NCBI GenBank assembly: GCA_019637975.1
Contig: JAHBUR010000026.1
Coordinates: 1 to 54,111 of the forward strand
Direction: 5' to 3'
DNA length: 54,111 bases
Source of the DNA: Bacteroidota bacterium
GTDB lineage: Bacteria; Bacteroidota; Ignavibacteria; UBA10030; UBA6906
Numbering within the stretch: the first letter of the stretch is position 1; each line of letters begins with the position of its first letter. A program made the translations under genes and the position numbers. Below the pieces are notes generated by a model that was given only the letters and a program-made list of their open reading frames with translations, did no database searches and was not told where the DNA came from. Shown piece by piece: positions 9,057 through 17,934 of the stretch.

Positions 9057-9419
9057 CTATTGTCCTTGCGGAGGCGTGTTTTCCGGCTGGGAAGGCGGCG
9101 GCAGTTGCGGCAACGATGGCGCCGGCGCCGTCTGCTGTTGCGTTTGCGCGCTACGCTGGAGGATGCTCTCAATATTCTCCGCACTTTCACGCGGTAAAAA
9201 AACCATGTTAATAAGAAGCGCAAGAATACCGAACGCGAGTGCCAGCCCTTGCGTTGCCCTCATGAGGAAATCCGACGTTCGTCGGACACCAAACATCATT
9301 CCGACATTTCCTCCTCCGAAAGTACCGGCCAAACCTCCACCTTTGCTCGCCTGCATCAAAACAGCAATAATCAGCAATATGCTGATAACTACCTCAACTC
9401 CGATGAGAAACGCAAACAT
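9057..9419 (-). CDS. secG: Preprotein translocase subunit SecG
   Basis: A 120-residue membrane protein with the SecG layout: an N-terminal membrane helix (IGVEVVISILLIIAVLMQ), a conserved loop (SKGGGLAGTFGGG), and a second helix (GLALAFGILALLINMVF). A proline/glutamine-rich tail follows. SecG assists SecYE during protein export across the inner membrane. It ends 20 bases before the tRNA-Lys gene, so the two may share a transcript. Confidence 0.93.
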   Translation of the reverse strand: MFAFLIGVEVVISILLIIAVLMQASKGGGLAGTFGGGNVGMMFGVRRTSDFLMRATQGLALAFGILALLINMVFLPRESAENIESILQRSAQTQQQTAPAPSLPQLPPPSQPENTPPQGQ

Positions 9420-9457
9420 TCAATCACCTGCAAGAAATTATGGAATAATCATTGAAT

Positions 9458-9486
9458 AAAATAAGGATTTGAACCTCAGGAATCAA
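9458..9486 (-). promoter_or_regulatory. Candidate promoter of secG
   Basis: TTGATT and TATTTT on the minus strand are 17 bases apart, in an AT-rich gap between ribE and secG. The predicted start is about 30 bases before the secG ATG. Confidence 0.4.
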
Positions 9487-9506
9487 GAACTAATACCGCC
9501 TTCTGA

Positions 9507-10163
9507 CTACGTCGAATAGCCCCATTCGCGCAGGTTTGATGGTGTAATCGGGTCAGAACCGACATCGACTTGCTTTCTGACAACCATGAAACGCTCGATG
9601 TACTTACCTATAAGATCAAACTCAAGGTTGACTGACATACCCGAAGTCAGGGCTCTAAACGTTGTATTGTCGAACGTGTGCGGAATAATGGAAACCGTTA
9701 CAAGATTTCCGCTGAGTCGCGCAATCGTCAGGCTTACGCCGTCAACAGCTATTGAACCGGACGGAATGACGTATCGTAGAAACTGGGCAGGGATCTCAAC
9801 GGTAAAGAGCGAACTCGTTTCCTTCTTCTCCACAGATGTTACTGTTCCGACACCGTCAACGTGACCAAGCACAAGATGGCCGCCAAGTCTATCGTCTAGT
9901 TTCATCGCCAATTCAAGATTCACCAGTGAATTCAACGAGAGATGGCCGAGAGTCGTTTTGAGAAGAGTCTCCTCTACAGCTTCAACGGTAAATGCGTCGC
10001 CTTTCCTGCCAATCACAGTCTGGCAAACACCATTGATCGAAACGCTGTCATCAATTGAGAGCTCGGAAGCTGATTTCGGGCCGATAACGGAGAGACGGAT
10101 CCCGCCACCATGAGGTTGAATGTTCTCGACGCGGCCGACTTCCTGAATGATACCGGTAAACAT
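9507..10163 (-). CDS. ribE: Riboflavin synthase
   Basis: A 218-residue protein with two tandem lumazine-binding (Lum) domains. The first begins at the family start MFTGIIQEVG and carries INGVCQTV; the second carries SIAVDGVSLTI. It dismutates two 6,7-dimethyl-8-ribityllumazine molecules to riboflavin. It starts nine bases after the ribD stop. The Lum pair is normal in length, which excludes a lumazine protein or a single-domain fragment. No FMN riboswitch is visible upstream of the rib genes. Confidence 0.95.
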   Translation of the reverse strand: MFTGIIQEVGRVENIQPHGGGIRLSVIGPKSASELSIDDSVSINGVCQTVIGRKGDAFTVEAVEETLLKTTLGHLSLNSLVNLELAMKLDDRLGGHLVLGHVDGVGTVTSVEKKETSSLFTVEIPAQFLRYVIPSGSIAVDGVSLTIARLSGNLVTVSIIPHTFDNTTFRALTSGMSVNLEFDLIGKYIERFMVVRKQVDVGSDPITPSNLREWGYST

Positions 10164-10172
10164 CGCTGTTGC

Positions 10173-11273
10173 CTATGCAATTATTCCTGTGAAGAGAGTA
10201 TCTGTTCCTGATTTCCGGGCAAAACAACCAGTGGAGAGTAACATCTCCCTTAGCATTCCGTTGGAGCGCTTAGCGTCCGGGAATCTCGGAATGCCCTTGC
10301 CGAAAACCGCCGGAGAACAGAACACACTCAGTTCGTCGACAAATCCATACTTGATGAACCTGCTGAAAACATTACTCCCACCCTCGACGAGGATGGAGCC
10401 GATTTGCCTTGCATACAACTCGCGCAAGATAGTCTTCAGGTTCAGATCACCTTTCCCTGCGGCAAATGCGAGAAGAGTGACACCGTTAGATTCGAGGTTT
10501 CTCACTGTTGTTCGCCGGGCGTCAATCGCCTGTTGGCTGACGCACAGAAACACCCTTCTCTTGCGGGCTGAGGCGAACACCCTTTCCTGTCCGGTCAGAC
10601 GAAGGTTTCCATCGAGAATAACAACAGCGGGATCTCTTCCTGCCGAAAGGCGAACATTCAATTCCGGATTATCGGTTTGGATTGTTCCTGCACCGACTAC
10701 AATCGCATCATATTCTCCCCTCCAGAGGTGTACGAGCCTTCGTGATTCGAGAGAAGTGATATACTCCAGCGATCCATTCCCTCGCCCGATAAAACCGTCG
10801 GCTGTTTCGGCGATCTTGAGATGCACGTACGGCAAGGAACTGACAATATGCTTAACGAAGAACCGGTTCAGATGTCCGGCTTCCTTTTCCAGAACGCCAA
10901 CTGTGACGTGCACGCCCGCGCGCCGAAGCTGTGCAATCCCCTTTCCGGACACGAACGGGTTGGGATCTTTCATCGCAACCACAACATTGCGAATTCCCCG
11001 TTGGACGAGCAAATCAGTGCATGGCGGCGTTTTCCCGAAGTGTGAGCACGGCTCGAGATTTACATATAAAACAGCATTCGACAGATTGCCGTTGTGGTTT
11101 CGCAAGCAATTGACTTCAGCGTGTGATCCTCCGAAACGCTCGTGAAAGCCAAACGCAACGGATCTTCCTTGTTCGACCAGAACCGCCCCGACAAGAGGAT
11201 TCGGGCTTACGTGCCCCTTCCCTTTTTCCGCAAGTCGAAAACATTCGCGCATGAATTGTTCATGCTTTGCCAT
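10173..11273 (-). CDS. ribD: Bifunctional diaminohydroxyphosphoribosylaminopyrimidine deaminase / 5-amino-6-(5-phosphoribosylamino)uracil reductase
   Basis: The N-terminal deaminase domain has the zinc site SHAEVNCL (HAE) and LEPCSHFGKTPPCTD, and the C-terminal reductase domain contains DAIVVGAGTIQTDNP and SILVEGGSNV. It performs the second and third steps of riboflavin synthesis. Two starts are possible: GTG at 11285 and ATG at 11273. Neither has a good Shine-Dalgarno, and the ATG (366 residues) fits the family better. It is followed by ribE. Confidence 0.94.
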   Translation of the reverse strand: MAKHEQFMRECFRLAEKGKGHVSPNPLVGAVLVEQGRSVAFGFHERFGGSHAEVNCLRNHNGNLSNAVLYVNLEPCSHFGKTPPCTDLLVQRGIRNVVVAMKDPNPFVSGKGIAQLRRAGVHVTVGVLEKEAGHLNRFFVKHIVSSLPYVHLKIAETADGFIGRGNGSLEYITSLESRRLVHLWRGEYDAIVVGAGTIQTDNPELNVRLSAGRDPAVVILDGNLRLTGQERVFASARKRRVFLCVSQQAIDARRTTVRNLESNGVTLLAFAAGKGDLNLKTILRELYARQIGSILVEGGSNVFSRFIKYGFVDELSVFCSPAVFGKGIPRFPDAKRSNGMLREMLLSTGCFARKSGTDTLFTGIIA

Positions 11274-11318
11274 CGGGATATTCACGCGGTGTCAGAAATT
11301 GAGCCCGGGGTTGTGCAA

Positions 11319-11366
11319 AGAGAAAACGGGCAACTGCTGCACGCTACTGCGCCGCTGATGCCCGTT
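11319..11366 (-). terminator. Candidate terminator after dxs
   Basis: AACGGGCA and TGCCCGTT (minus-strand order) can pair across about 26 bases that may form an inner hairpin. TTTTCTCTTTG follows. It would end the xseA-xseB-dxs transcript before ribD. Confidence 0.45.
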
Positions 11367-11384
11367 GAAAACTTCTGACGCGAA

Positions 11385-13319
11385 CTAATTGACACTTGCT
11401 CTGAGTGGTTGCCGTACAACCGTTGCGTGGGCTTGAAGGAATTCACCTACAACAGCAGCAATGCCCTGAGCGTCAAGCTTCACGTCACGATGCAATTCAT
11501 CGGGCGTTCCGTGATCGATGAAATGATCGGGAATGCCGTGCATTTTCATCTTGACATTCAGAATTCCAAGCTGTGCGTAACATTCTGCTACAGCGCTCCC
11601 GAATCCACCAACAACCGAATTGTCCTCAACAGTCACGACGTGATCGAACCGGCCTGCGATCTCCTTGAGCAACTCAACATCGATAGGTTTGACAAAGCGC
11701 ATATTTATTACTTCGGCATCGATTCCCGATTTTTCCAGTAGCGCCGCTGCTTTCAAGGCATTCTGAACTACGGCTCCAATACAGAGGATTGCCACATTCT
11801 TACCCGGGCGCAGCATCTCCCCTTTTCCGATAGGAATGAGATTGAAACCTTGTTTCAGAGGCACTCCGACCCCGTTGCCGCGAGGATAGCGAAGCGCTAT
11901 CGGGCCCTGCTTATATTCAACAGCGGTAAACAACATGTCTCGCAATTCGCTTTCGTCTTTGGGAGCCATGATCACCATTTCGGGAATCAGGCGGAGGTAC
12001 GAAAGGTCGAATACGCCGTGGTGTGTAGGTCCGTCGGCCCCGACAAGTCCGCCCCTGTCAAGCGCGAACACGACATGCAGATGCTGTAATGCGACGTCGT
12101 GGATAATCTGGTCAAACGCCCGCTGAAGGAATGTTGAGTAGATGGCAGCCACCGGAACACAACCCTGCGTCGCCAGTCCTGCTGCAAAAGTAATCCCGTG
12201 TTGCTCTGCAATGCCGACATCGTAGAACCGATCGGGCAACTCTTTTTGGAGTTGATCAAGTCCCGTTCCGTCGGGCATAGCTGCCGTAATGCCGACAAGG
12301 CGCGGGTTTTGCTTCGCTAATTCAACAACGGCTCTTCCAAAGACTTTTGTATATGCCGGCGGGCCTTCTGTTTTCTTCGGAGATATGCCGGTCACTTTGT
12401 CAAACGGTGTAACGCCATGAAGGCGCTGAACATCTGCCTCAGCGGGTTTGTATCCTTTACCTTTTTGTGTTGTGACGTGAACAAGTATTGGGCCGGGATA
12501 ATGTTTGACATCCGAGAAGATGGAAACAAGTTGCGACATGTTGTGGCCGTTAATCGGGCCAAAATACCGGAAGCCAAGCGCCTCGAACAACATTCCCGGC
12601 GTTATAACAACCTTAACGCCCTCTTCGAGTCGTGCGGCAACCCGGCGCAACCTGTCGCCCCATGCATCGAGCTTGCCGGTCAGCTCATACATGTTTGCTT
12701 TGAATCTGTTATATGAAGGGTTGGCAATCAATTGGGTAAAGTAATTCGATAACGCCCAGACATTCGGGGCTATCGACATGTTGTTATCGTTCAGAACGAC
12801 AATCAAATTCTTCTTCAAGATGCCGGCGTTATTCATCCCCTCATATACCATTCCGCCGGTCATCGAGCCGTCACCGACTATTGCAACAACCTTGTAGTCC
12901 TCATGGTTAAAGTCACGTGCCGCAACCATCCCAAGGGCTGCCGAAATTGCCGTGCTTGCATGTCCGGCTCCAAACGTGTCATACTCGCTTTCTGTTCGTT
13001 TCAGGAAGCCGCTCAGTCCTTTGTATTGACGTATCGTATTGAGGCGGTCTTTGCGACCGGTAAGAATTTTGTGGGGATATGCCTGATGGCCAACATCCCA
13101 CACGAGTTTGTCATGAGGTGTGTTGAAAACATGATGCAACGCTACAGTCAGTTCTACCGACCCGAGCCCGGCACCGAGATGTCCGCCCGTTGTTGAGATG
13201 ATGTCGATCAGGAATTGGCGGACATCGTCTGCCAGCGTCTTGAGCTCCGGAACGGAAAACATACGAAAATCAGACGGCACATTAACTCTGTCAAGCATAG
13301 GATATGTGTGTTCAGTCAT
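11385..13319 (-). CDS. dxs: 1-deoxy-D-xylulose-5-phosphate synthase
   Basis: A thiamine-diphosphate enzyme that joins pyruvate and glyceraldehyde 3-phosphate in the first step of the MEP isoprenoid pathway. The TPP motif GDGSMTGGMVYEGMNNAG, the PYR-domain segment DVGIAEQHGITFAAGLA and the TK-C domain motif VVTVEDNSVVGGFGSAV are all present and full length. The frame is open to a TTG at 13343, directly after xseB, but ATG at 13319 (644 residues) gives the usual N-terminus MTEHTYPMLDRV. Gene order xseA-xseB-dxs is common in bacteria. Confidence 0.95.
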   Translation of the reverse strand: MTEHTYPMLDRVNVPSDFRMFSVPELKTLADDVRQFLIDIISTTGGHLGAGLGSVELTVALHHVFNTPHDKLVWDVGHQAYPHKILTGRKDRLNTIRQYKGLSGFLKRTESEYDTFGAGHASTAISAALGMVAARDFNHEDYKVVAIVGDGSMTGGMVYEGMNNAGILKKNLIVVLNDNNMSIAPNVWALSNYFTQLIANPSYNRFKANMYELTGKLDAWGDRLRRVAARLEEGVKVVITPGMLFEALGFRYFGPINGHNMSQLVSIFSDVKHYPGPILVHVTTQKGKGYKPAEADVQRLHGVTPFDKVTGISPKKTEGPPAYTKVFGRAVVELAKQNPRLVGITAAMPDGTGLDQLQKELPDRFYDVGIAEQHGITFAAGLATQGCVPVAAIYSTFLQRAFDQIIHDVALQHLHVVFALDRGGLVGADGPTHHGVFDLSYLRLIPEMVIMAPKDESELRDMLFTAVEYKQGPIALRYPRGNGVGVPLKQGFNLIPIGKGEMLRPGKNVAILCIGAVVQNALKAAALLEKSGIDAEVINMRFVKPIDVELLKEIAGRFDHVVTVEDNSVVGGFGSAVAECYAQLGILNVKMKMHGIPDHFIDHGTPDELHRDVKLDAQGIAAVVGEFLQAHATVVRQPLRASVN

Positions 13320-13343
13320 TTCATTTCTTGCATACGTGTTCAA

Positions 13344-13607
13344 TCATTCTTCGAGTTCAGACCCTTCATCCTCGTCCACCAGATGAAAATTGCCTTTCAT
13401 ATCCTTCGATAGTTTCTTCAGCCGCAATTCGGCTTGAGTCAGTTTATCGATACATGCTCTTGAGAGCTGGATACCTTCTTCGTACAGCTTGAGCGCATCG
13501 TCAAGCGGCACCTCACCGCGCTCCAACTCGCCCACAATACGCTCAAGTCGCTTTACTGACTGCTCGAACGTTTGCTTGCTTTCGGCTTTTGATTTTGATG
13601 AAGGCAT
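13344..13607 (-). CDS. xseB: Exodeoxyribonuclease VII small subunit
   Basis: An 87-residue acidic helical protein with the family stretch FEQSVKRLERIVGELERGE and SLDDALKLYEEG-like repeat (here VPLDDALKLYEEGI). It partners XseA to degrade single-stranded DNA in both directions. Its ATG overlaps the xseA stop by one base (TAATG). Confidence 0.93.
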   Translation of the reverse strand: MPSSKSKAESKQTFEQSVKRLERIVGELERGEVPLDDALKLYEEGIQLSRACIDKLTQAELRLKKLSKDMKGNFHLVDEDEGSELEE

Positions 13608-14830
13608 TAGAGAATCTCAGATTGAACCGATCCATCATGAAACGTCATCTCTACTTCATCGCTTGTCTTCAGCACATTGCAAGAATCAACTACGCGCCCG
13701 TCCTTCCGCACAATGGCAAACCCCCTGCGGAGGACCATATCGGGATTCAGTGCATTGAGTTGTTGCCGGAGGGATTCGGCACGGGCGTGGTGCATCGAAA
13801 GTTTGTGTATCATGGCAGTGTGGATGCTTCGTTCAAGTTCGTCCACCCGTTGACTGTATTGCCCGAGAATGTCGAGGGGTTTGTTGAACGAATGGCTTTT
13901 GAGAAGATGTCCGATGCGATCCTTCTGCTGCTGTACCAGATAGTCAACGCTTTCGTGCATAGTATACCAATAATTTCGAAGAGTTTCAAGGAGCACCAAT
14001 CGGTCCCGAACAACGATTTCTGCTGCTGCAGACGGTGTTGGTGCACGGAGATCAGCAACAAAATCAGCGATAGTGTAATCAATCTCATGTCCGACAGCAC
14101 TTACGACGGGAATTCTGGACTTGTGGATTGCCCGCGCAACGATTTCTTGATTGAACGCCCACAAGTCTTCCAACGAGCCTCCTCCCCTCGCAAGAATCAC
14201 AACATCCACATTCCGGTATTTGTTGAAATCTGCGATTGCCCCGGCAATCTCCTCACCTGCCCCAGCGCCTTGAACTCTGACGGGAAGGAGAATAACCTCT
14301 ATTGCCGGATGTCTCCGTCTCAGAATATGCAGCACATCCTGCAAAGCCGCTCCCGACTCGGAAGTGACGATGCCAATACGTTCCGGATACTCCGGCAACG
14401 CTTTTTTATTCTCAACATCGAATAGTCCTTCGGCGGCAAGTTTCTTCTTCAGTCGTTCGAATGCCGCCTGTAACTCTCCCTCGCCTACCGGACGAATGGA
14501 CGTGATGTCAAGCTGATAGCTGCCACGGATTTCATACACAGCAATGCGGCCGCTCGCAACGACCTTCATTCCATCCTCTGGCACGAATGACAACGCTGCA
14601 ACACGGCTTCTCCATACAACCGCTGAGATCGCCGCTCCAGTGTCTTTCAGAGAGAAGTACATGTGACCTGATGAATGGAACTTGAAATTGGAGATCTCTC
14701 CTTCGATGCGTACTGTTGGAAATCCGCGCTCAAGAGTCTGCTTGATGCGGCGAGTCAGTTCGCTAACCGTGAGAACTTTGCGGTCAACCTCATTGGAATC
14801 GTCTGAAAGAAGCGAGAGCTGGATGGTCAT
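13607..14830 (-). CDS. xseA: Exodeoxyribonuclease VII large subunit
   Basis: A 407-residue protein with the N-terminal OB fold (VRIEGEISNFKFHSSGHMYF, KDTGAAISAVVWR), the catalytic core with RGGGSLEDLWAFN and the VSAVGHEIDYTIADFVAD region, and a C-terminal coiled coil for XseB binding. It is the nuclease subunit of ExoVII. The 5' leader is 117 bases with no convincing promoter. Confidence 0.95.
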   Translation of the reverse strand: MTIQLSLLSDDSNEVDRKVLTVSELTRRIKQTLERGFPTVRIEGEISNFKFHSSGHMYFSLKDTGAAISAVVWRSRVAALSFVPEDGMKVVASGRIAVYEIRGSYQLDITSIRPVGEGELQAAFERLKKKLAAEGLFDVENKKALPEYPERIGIVTSESGAALQDVLHILRRRHPAIEVILLPVRVQGAGAGEEIAGAIADFNKYRNVDVVILARGGGSLEDLWAFNQEIVARAIHKSRIPVVSAVGHEIDYTIADFVADLRAPTPSAAAEIVVRDRLVLLETLRNYWYTMHESVDYLVQQQKDRIGHLLKSHSFNKPLDILGQYSQRVDELERSIHTAMIHKLSMHHARAESLRQQLNALNPDMVLRRGFAIVRKDGRVVDSCNVLKTSDEVEMTFHDGSVQSEIL

Positions 14831-14947
14831 TGTACCCCCAATATCCTAAAACCCGCCCTCGGAACCAACGAACTCATTTCTAATTCTGCTATCGTCAACA
14901 CAACACTCGGGCAACGTGGATAGTTCATTCTGCAACTATTAAGGTGA

Positions 14948-16489
14948 CTACCTTGCCTGATCCAGTTTCTTGAGTTCCTCTCTGGCATTCGATTCGAGCC
15001 TCGTTTGAAAGTCATAATCCTTGAATCTCAGGGCCCGTTCAAAGGCCATTCGCGCCTGACCGTAGTTTTGCAGCTTGACATAGACCTGCCCCAATTTGTA
15101 CCACCCGTGAGGCAGAACCCAGGTTTCGTTTGGTGGATTAAGAGCAAGCAGCCTTCCTGCTATGACTACCGCGCTGTCAAATTGGCCCTCTTCATAACTT
15201 GATTGGAGGATACCGTACAGTGCACGCCCTTCATGGTCAGGATTGCCGGCTGCTTTCTCCAGTCCGAGATGATGAAGGCGCGTCGCCTCATCATACCTCT
15301 TCCTCGCAAACGCATTCTCGCCTTGAATGATCTGCCTCTCGGCTTCAGTCATAGGACGCTGGATCAATTGCTGCACCCGACGGTACATTTGCGTATCCCA
15401 CACGCGATCTCGGTCTTTCACATCACGCATCCTCTGATAAAATTCAAGCGCGGATGCCCGGTCACCGGAAATCTCGCATGCAAGGCCTGCCCTGTAATAC
15501 GTCCAGTTGGGAATCCGTTCATCTTTGTGGGTCATTTCTTTGTACTGGCGGTAGTACGAACTCGAATTTGCGAAATCGTTCAGCGTGAAGTAGATGCTCC
15601 CGAGCGTACTATACGCAAGCTCATCGCCATAACGAATCTTCTTGCGATTATTGAGCTTGATTGCCGACTTTGCAGCAGCCATCGCCTCTTCATAGTTGTT
15701 CAGGCGATGTTGCCAGAATGCGTATAAAACCATGAACAGGGTGTTTTCGGGGTATTCGGTTCGGAGTTCATTGAGATATATCAGTGCTGTATCCCTGCGT
15801 CCCTCTGAAAAAAGGAACTGCGCGAGAAACAGTTTCGCCTCCGTGCGGGTGTAAGTTCCCTTCTCAGCTGCAAGTCTAAGCCCGTTCAATCCGCCTTCCA
15901 AATCCCCGCTGAATCCGAGAACCGAGAGTATCCAACGCATTGAACGTGGTACCTTCGCTATGAGGTAACGGAACAACCCGAAACCCATTTGAGCATCGTA
16001 GAGAACAGGATTGTCGCTTACGGCTTCTTCAAGCAGCAGGTAGCCTTTCCTGCCGTCTCGTGCGGCCTTCAACAGGGAGCCGTGAGTATGGTGAGCGAGG
16101 CCGCGATACCCGTAGATCCCTCCGAGGTAGAATTTCGTTACGGCATCCTTTTGGTCGCGATCCAAGAGGTAGTCACAGATTTCAATCACCCTTTCGGAAT
16201 TTTCTAGAAAAGCGTCCAGCGCATGTTCGTCCCTCTCAAGTCCGTACAGATAGAAATACACCATACTTTGAAAAAACGGGCCCCGTGGATCACGCGGAGC
16301 AAGCTTACTGACAGAATCGAATGCACTTAGTGCCTCATCGATTTCAAGTGCATATAGCCTGTTCAGGCCATGAACCGTAAGTTCATGAACACGATTCCCG
16401 TCCGGTGGGCCCGATTGTGCTATACTGCCCCAGAGCAAGCAGACAGCGAGAGCCATCGTCTTTACGTTAGTGAGCCTCATGTAAGACAT
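14948..16489 (-). CDS. TPR-repeat exported protein
   Basis: A 513-residue protein with an N-terminal signal-like helix (MALAVCLLWGSIAQS) and many degenerate tetratricopeptide repeats. Clear ones include DTALIYLNELRTEYPENTLF and the last at NYGQARMAFERALRF. It is likely periplasmic or membrane-associated and a scaffold for protein contacts; no catalytic motif is seen. ATG at 16480 (residue 4) is an alternative start. It is transcribed divergently from bshB1. The specific function is not recognised. Confidence 0.75.
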   Translation of the reverse strand: MSYMRLTNVKTMALAVCLLWGSIAQSGPPDGNRVHELTVHGLNRLYALEIDEALSAFDSVSKLAPRDPRGPFFQSMVYFYLYGLERDEHALDAFLENSERVIEICDYLLDRDQKDAVTKFYLGGIYGYRGLAHHTHGSLLKAARDGRKGYLLLEEAVSDNPVLYDAQMGFGLFRYLIAKVPRSMRWILSVLGFSGDLEGGLNGLRLAAEKGTYTRTEAKLFLAQFLFSEGRRDTALIYLNELRTEYPENTLFMVLYAFWQHRLNNYEEAMAAAKSAIKLNNRKKIRYGDELAYSTLGSIYFTLNDFANSSSYYRQYKEMTHKDERIPNWTYYRAGLACEISGDRASALEFYQRMRDVKDRDRVWDTQMYRRVQQLIQRPMTEAERQIIQGENAFARKRYDEATRLHHLGLEKAAGNPDHEGRALYGILQSSYEEGQFDSAVVIAGRLLALNPPNETWVLPHGWYKLGQVYVKLQNYGQARMAFERALRFKDYDFQTRLESNAREELKKLDQAR

Positions 16490-16602
16490 GGATATACGAA
16501 GACATTATATTCAGGTAGATGATGATAATTATTCCATTGAGATTCCAGAAGAAATGTGCGTTGATAAAATTAAGAATTCACAATCCTTTCAATATCCCCT
16601 CT

Positions 16603-16631
16603 TTGCCTTCCCAACGGGGAATCAGTATATT
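16603..16631 (+). promoter_or_regulatory. Promoter of bshB1
   Basis: TTGCCT at 16603-16608 and TATATT at 16626-16631 are 17 bases apart, with the predicted start near 16638. The leader of about 20 bases holds AGGAAG before the bshB1 ATG. The same bases also read TTTG-N20-TATATTTG, which resembles the Bacteroidetes promoter TTTG/TAnnTTTG, so either reading is possible. Confidence 0.5.
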
Positions 16632-16659
16632 TGCTGAACAAACTACAGGAAGCCTTCGA

Positions 16660-17379
16660 ATGAAACTTGATCTCCTTGCTATTGCCGCCCACCCGGATGA
16701 TGTTGAACTGTCATGCGGAGGTACAATAGCGAAGTTGGTGAAACGTGGAAAACAAGTCGGCCTTTTAGACCTTACGCGAGGCGAATTATCGACGCGGGGT
16801 ACGCTCAAGATCCGGGAAGCTGAGGCAGCCGAGGCGGCCCGCTTGCTCGGGGTACAGGTTCGGGAAAATCTTGAGTTGCAAGACGGGAACATAGAAATCA
16901 ATCGAGGAAACAAGATCAAAGTTATTGAAATTATTAGGAAATACAAGCCTGAGATACTGTTCTTTCCCCATTGGCTTGAGCGTCACCCGGACCACGAACA
17001 TACTCACGCACTTTGCCGGGAAGCGTGGTTCTACGCTGGACTTGAGAAGATTGAGACGACGATGGATGGCATCAGGCAGGAACCCTATCGACCACGAAGT
17101 TACTACCACTTCATGCAAACGTACGAGTTCACTCCCTCCTTCGTTGTCGATATTTCGGACGAGTTCGAACAGAGAATGGAAGCAACCCGTGCTTTTGCGT
17201 CCCAGTTCTATGATCCATCAAGTAATGAACGGGAGACGTTTCTCAGCACACCGGAATTTCTGGAGTTCTTGATCACACGCTTTTCGTACTACGGAGACAG
17301 AATTGGCCGAAAATACGGTGAGCCCTTCTTCTCGGTAAACATGATCGGCATTGACGATCCTTTCCTCCTAACATTGTAG
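16660..17379 (+). CDS. bshB1: Bacillithiol biosynthesis deacetylase BshB1
   Basis: A 239-residue PIG-L/LmbE-family zinc deacetylase. It starts at the ATG at 16660 after AGGAAG; the frame is open further upstream, but that stretch is unlike the family. Zinc and catalytic residues are in AAHPDDVELSCGG (His11, Asp13, Asp14) and RHPDHEHTH (His109, His112). It deacetylates N-acetylglucosaminyl-malate in the synthesis of bacillithiol, a low-molecular-weight thiol of Firmicutes and many Bacteroidota/Chlorobi. The GELSTRGT segment is typical of BshB1 rather than MshB. bshA and bshC are not in the window. Confidence 0.88.
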   Translation: MKLDLLAIAAHPDDVELSCGGTIAKLVKRGKQVGLLDLTRGELSTRGTLKIREAEAAEAARLLGVQVRENLELQDGNIEINRGNKIKVIEIIRKYKPEILFFPHWLERHPDHEHTHALCREAWFYAGLEKIETTMDGIRQEPYRPRSYYHFMQTYEFTPSFVVDISDEFEQRMEATRAFASQFYDPSSNERETFLSTPEFLEFLITRFSYYGDRIGRKYGEPFFSVNMIGIDDPFLLTL

Positions 17380-17397
17380 CCTTCCTTCATTTATCCG

Positions 17398-17823
17398 ATG
17401 CCGAATATTCATCCCCTCATCGTTCACCTGCCGATTGCCCTTCTCACGTTCAGCTTTCTGTTCGACATTCTCGGACTCCTGACAAGAAAAGAGGAATTTG
17501 AACGTACAGCATGGTGGGGACTTCTTGCAGGCACTATCGGGCTTGTGTTGGCCGTTGCGACCGGCCTTTGGGCTGAAAGCAACACCTTGATAAGCAATGC
17601 AGCCCGGGAGCATTTCAATCTGCATCAGCAATTTGCATTTGCTGCTACTGCACTTTACTCTTTCCTTTTGCTCTGGCGTGTAGCAAGCAGGACAAGACTT
17701 CCTGACGCTAAAAGGAAGGCCTCTTTGATCCTGTCATTCGTTGGAGTGATTCTGATCTGGACGACGGCGTGGTACGGAGGCGAGCTCGTGTATACGTTCG
17801 GTGTGGGAGTGAGCCTGCCGTAG
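17398..17823 (+). CDS. DUF2231 family membrane protein
   Basis: A 141-residue integral membrane protein. It starts with HPLIVHLPIALLTFSFLFDI, the family hallmark, has four predicted membrane helices, and ends with an AWYGGELVY segment. The conserved histidines near the first helix suggest heme or metal binding, but function is unproven. It starts 18 bases after bshB1 and ends 111 bases before the convergent ccmF; no terminator is seen in that gap. Confidence 0.8.
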   Translation: MPNIHPLIVHLPIALLTFSFLFDILGLLTRKEEFERTAWWGLLAGTIGLVLAVATGLWAESNTLISNAAREHFNLHQQFAFAATALYSFLLLWRVASRTRLPDAKRKASLILSFVGVILIWTTAWYGGELVYTFGVGVSLP

Positions 17824-17934
17824 GGTCCCGTTTAGGTGCTCTAATCTGTGTAGCAGCAGAATAGGTAAACGTAGGAATTCCAATGGGTTACCCTCGTTGC
17901 CGAACATCCGTTGGAGCAGCTTGCTTCAGATTCT

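Noticed and set aside
10147..11145. A 332-codon frame on the plus strand opposite ribD and ribE
   Set aside because: It is antisense to two well-conserved enzymes and its translation shows no domain; codon composition of the minus strand explains it.
11274..11384. Possible FMN riboswitch before ribD
   Set aside because: The gap is too short and lacks the conserved FMN-riboswitch sequence blocks.
13589..14425. A 278-codon plus-strand frame opposite xseA
   Set aside because: It lies antisense to a conserved nuclease and has no recognisable motif.
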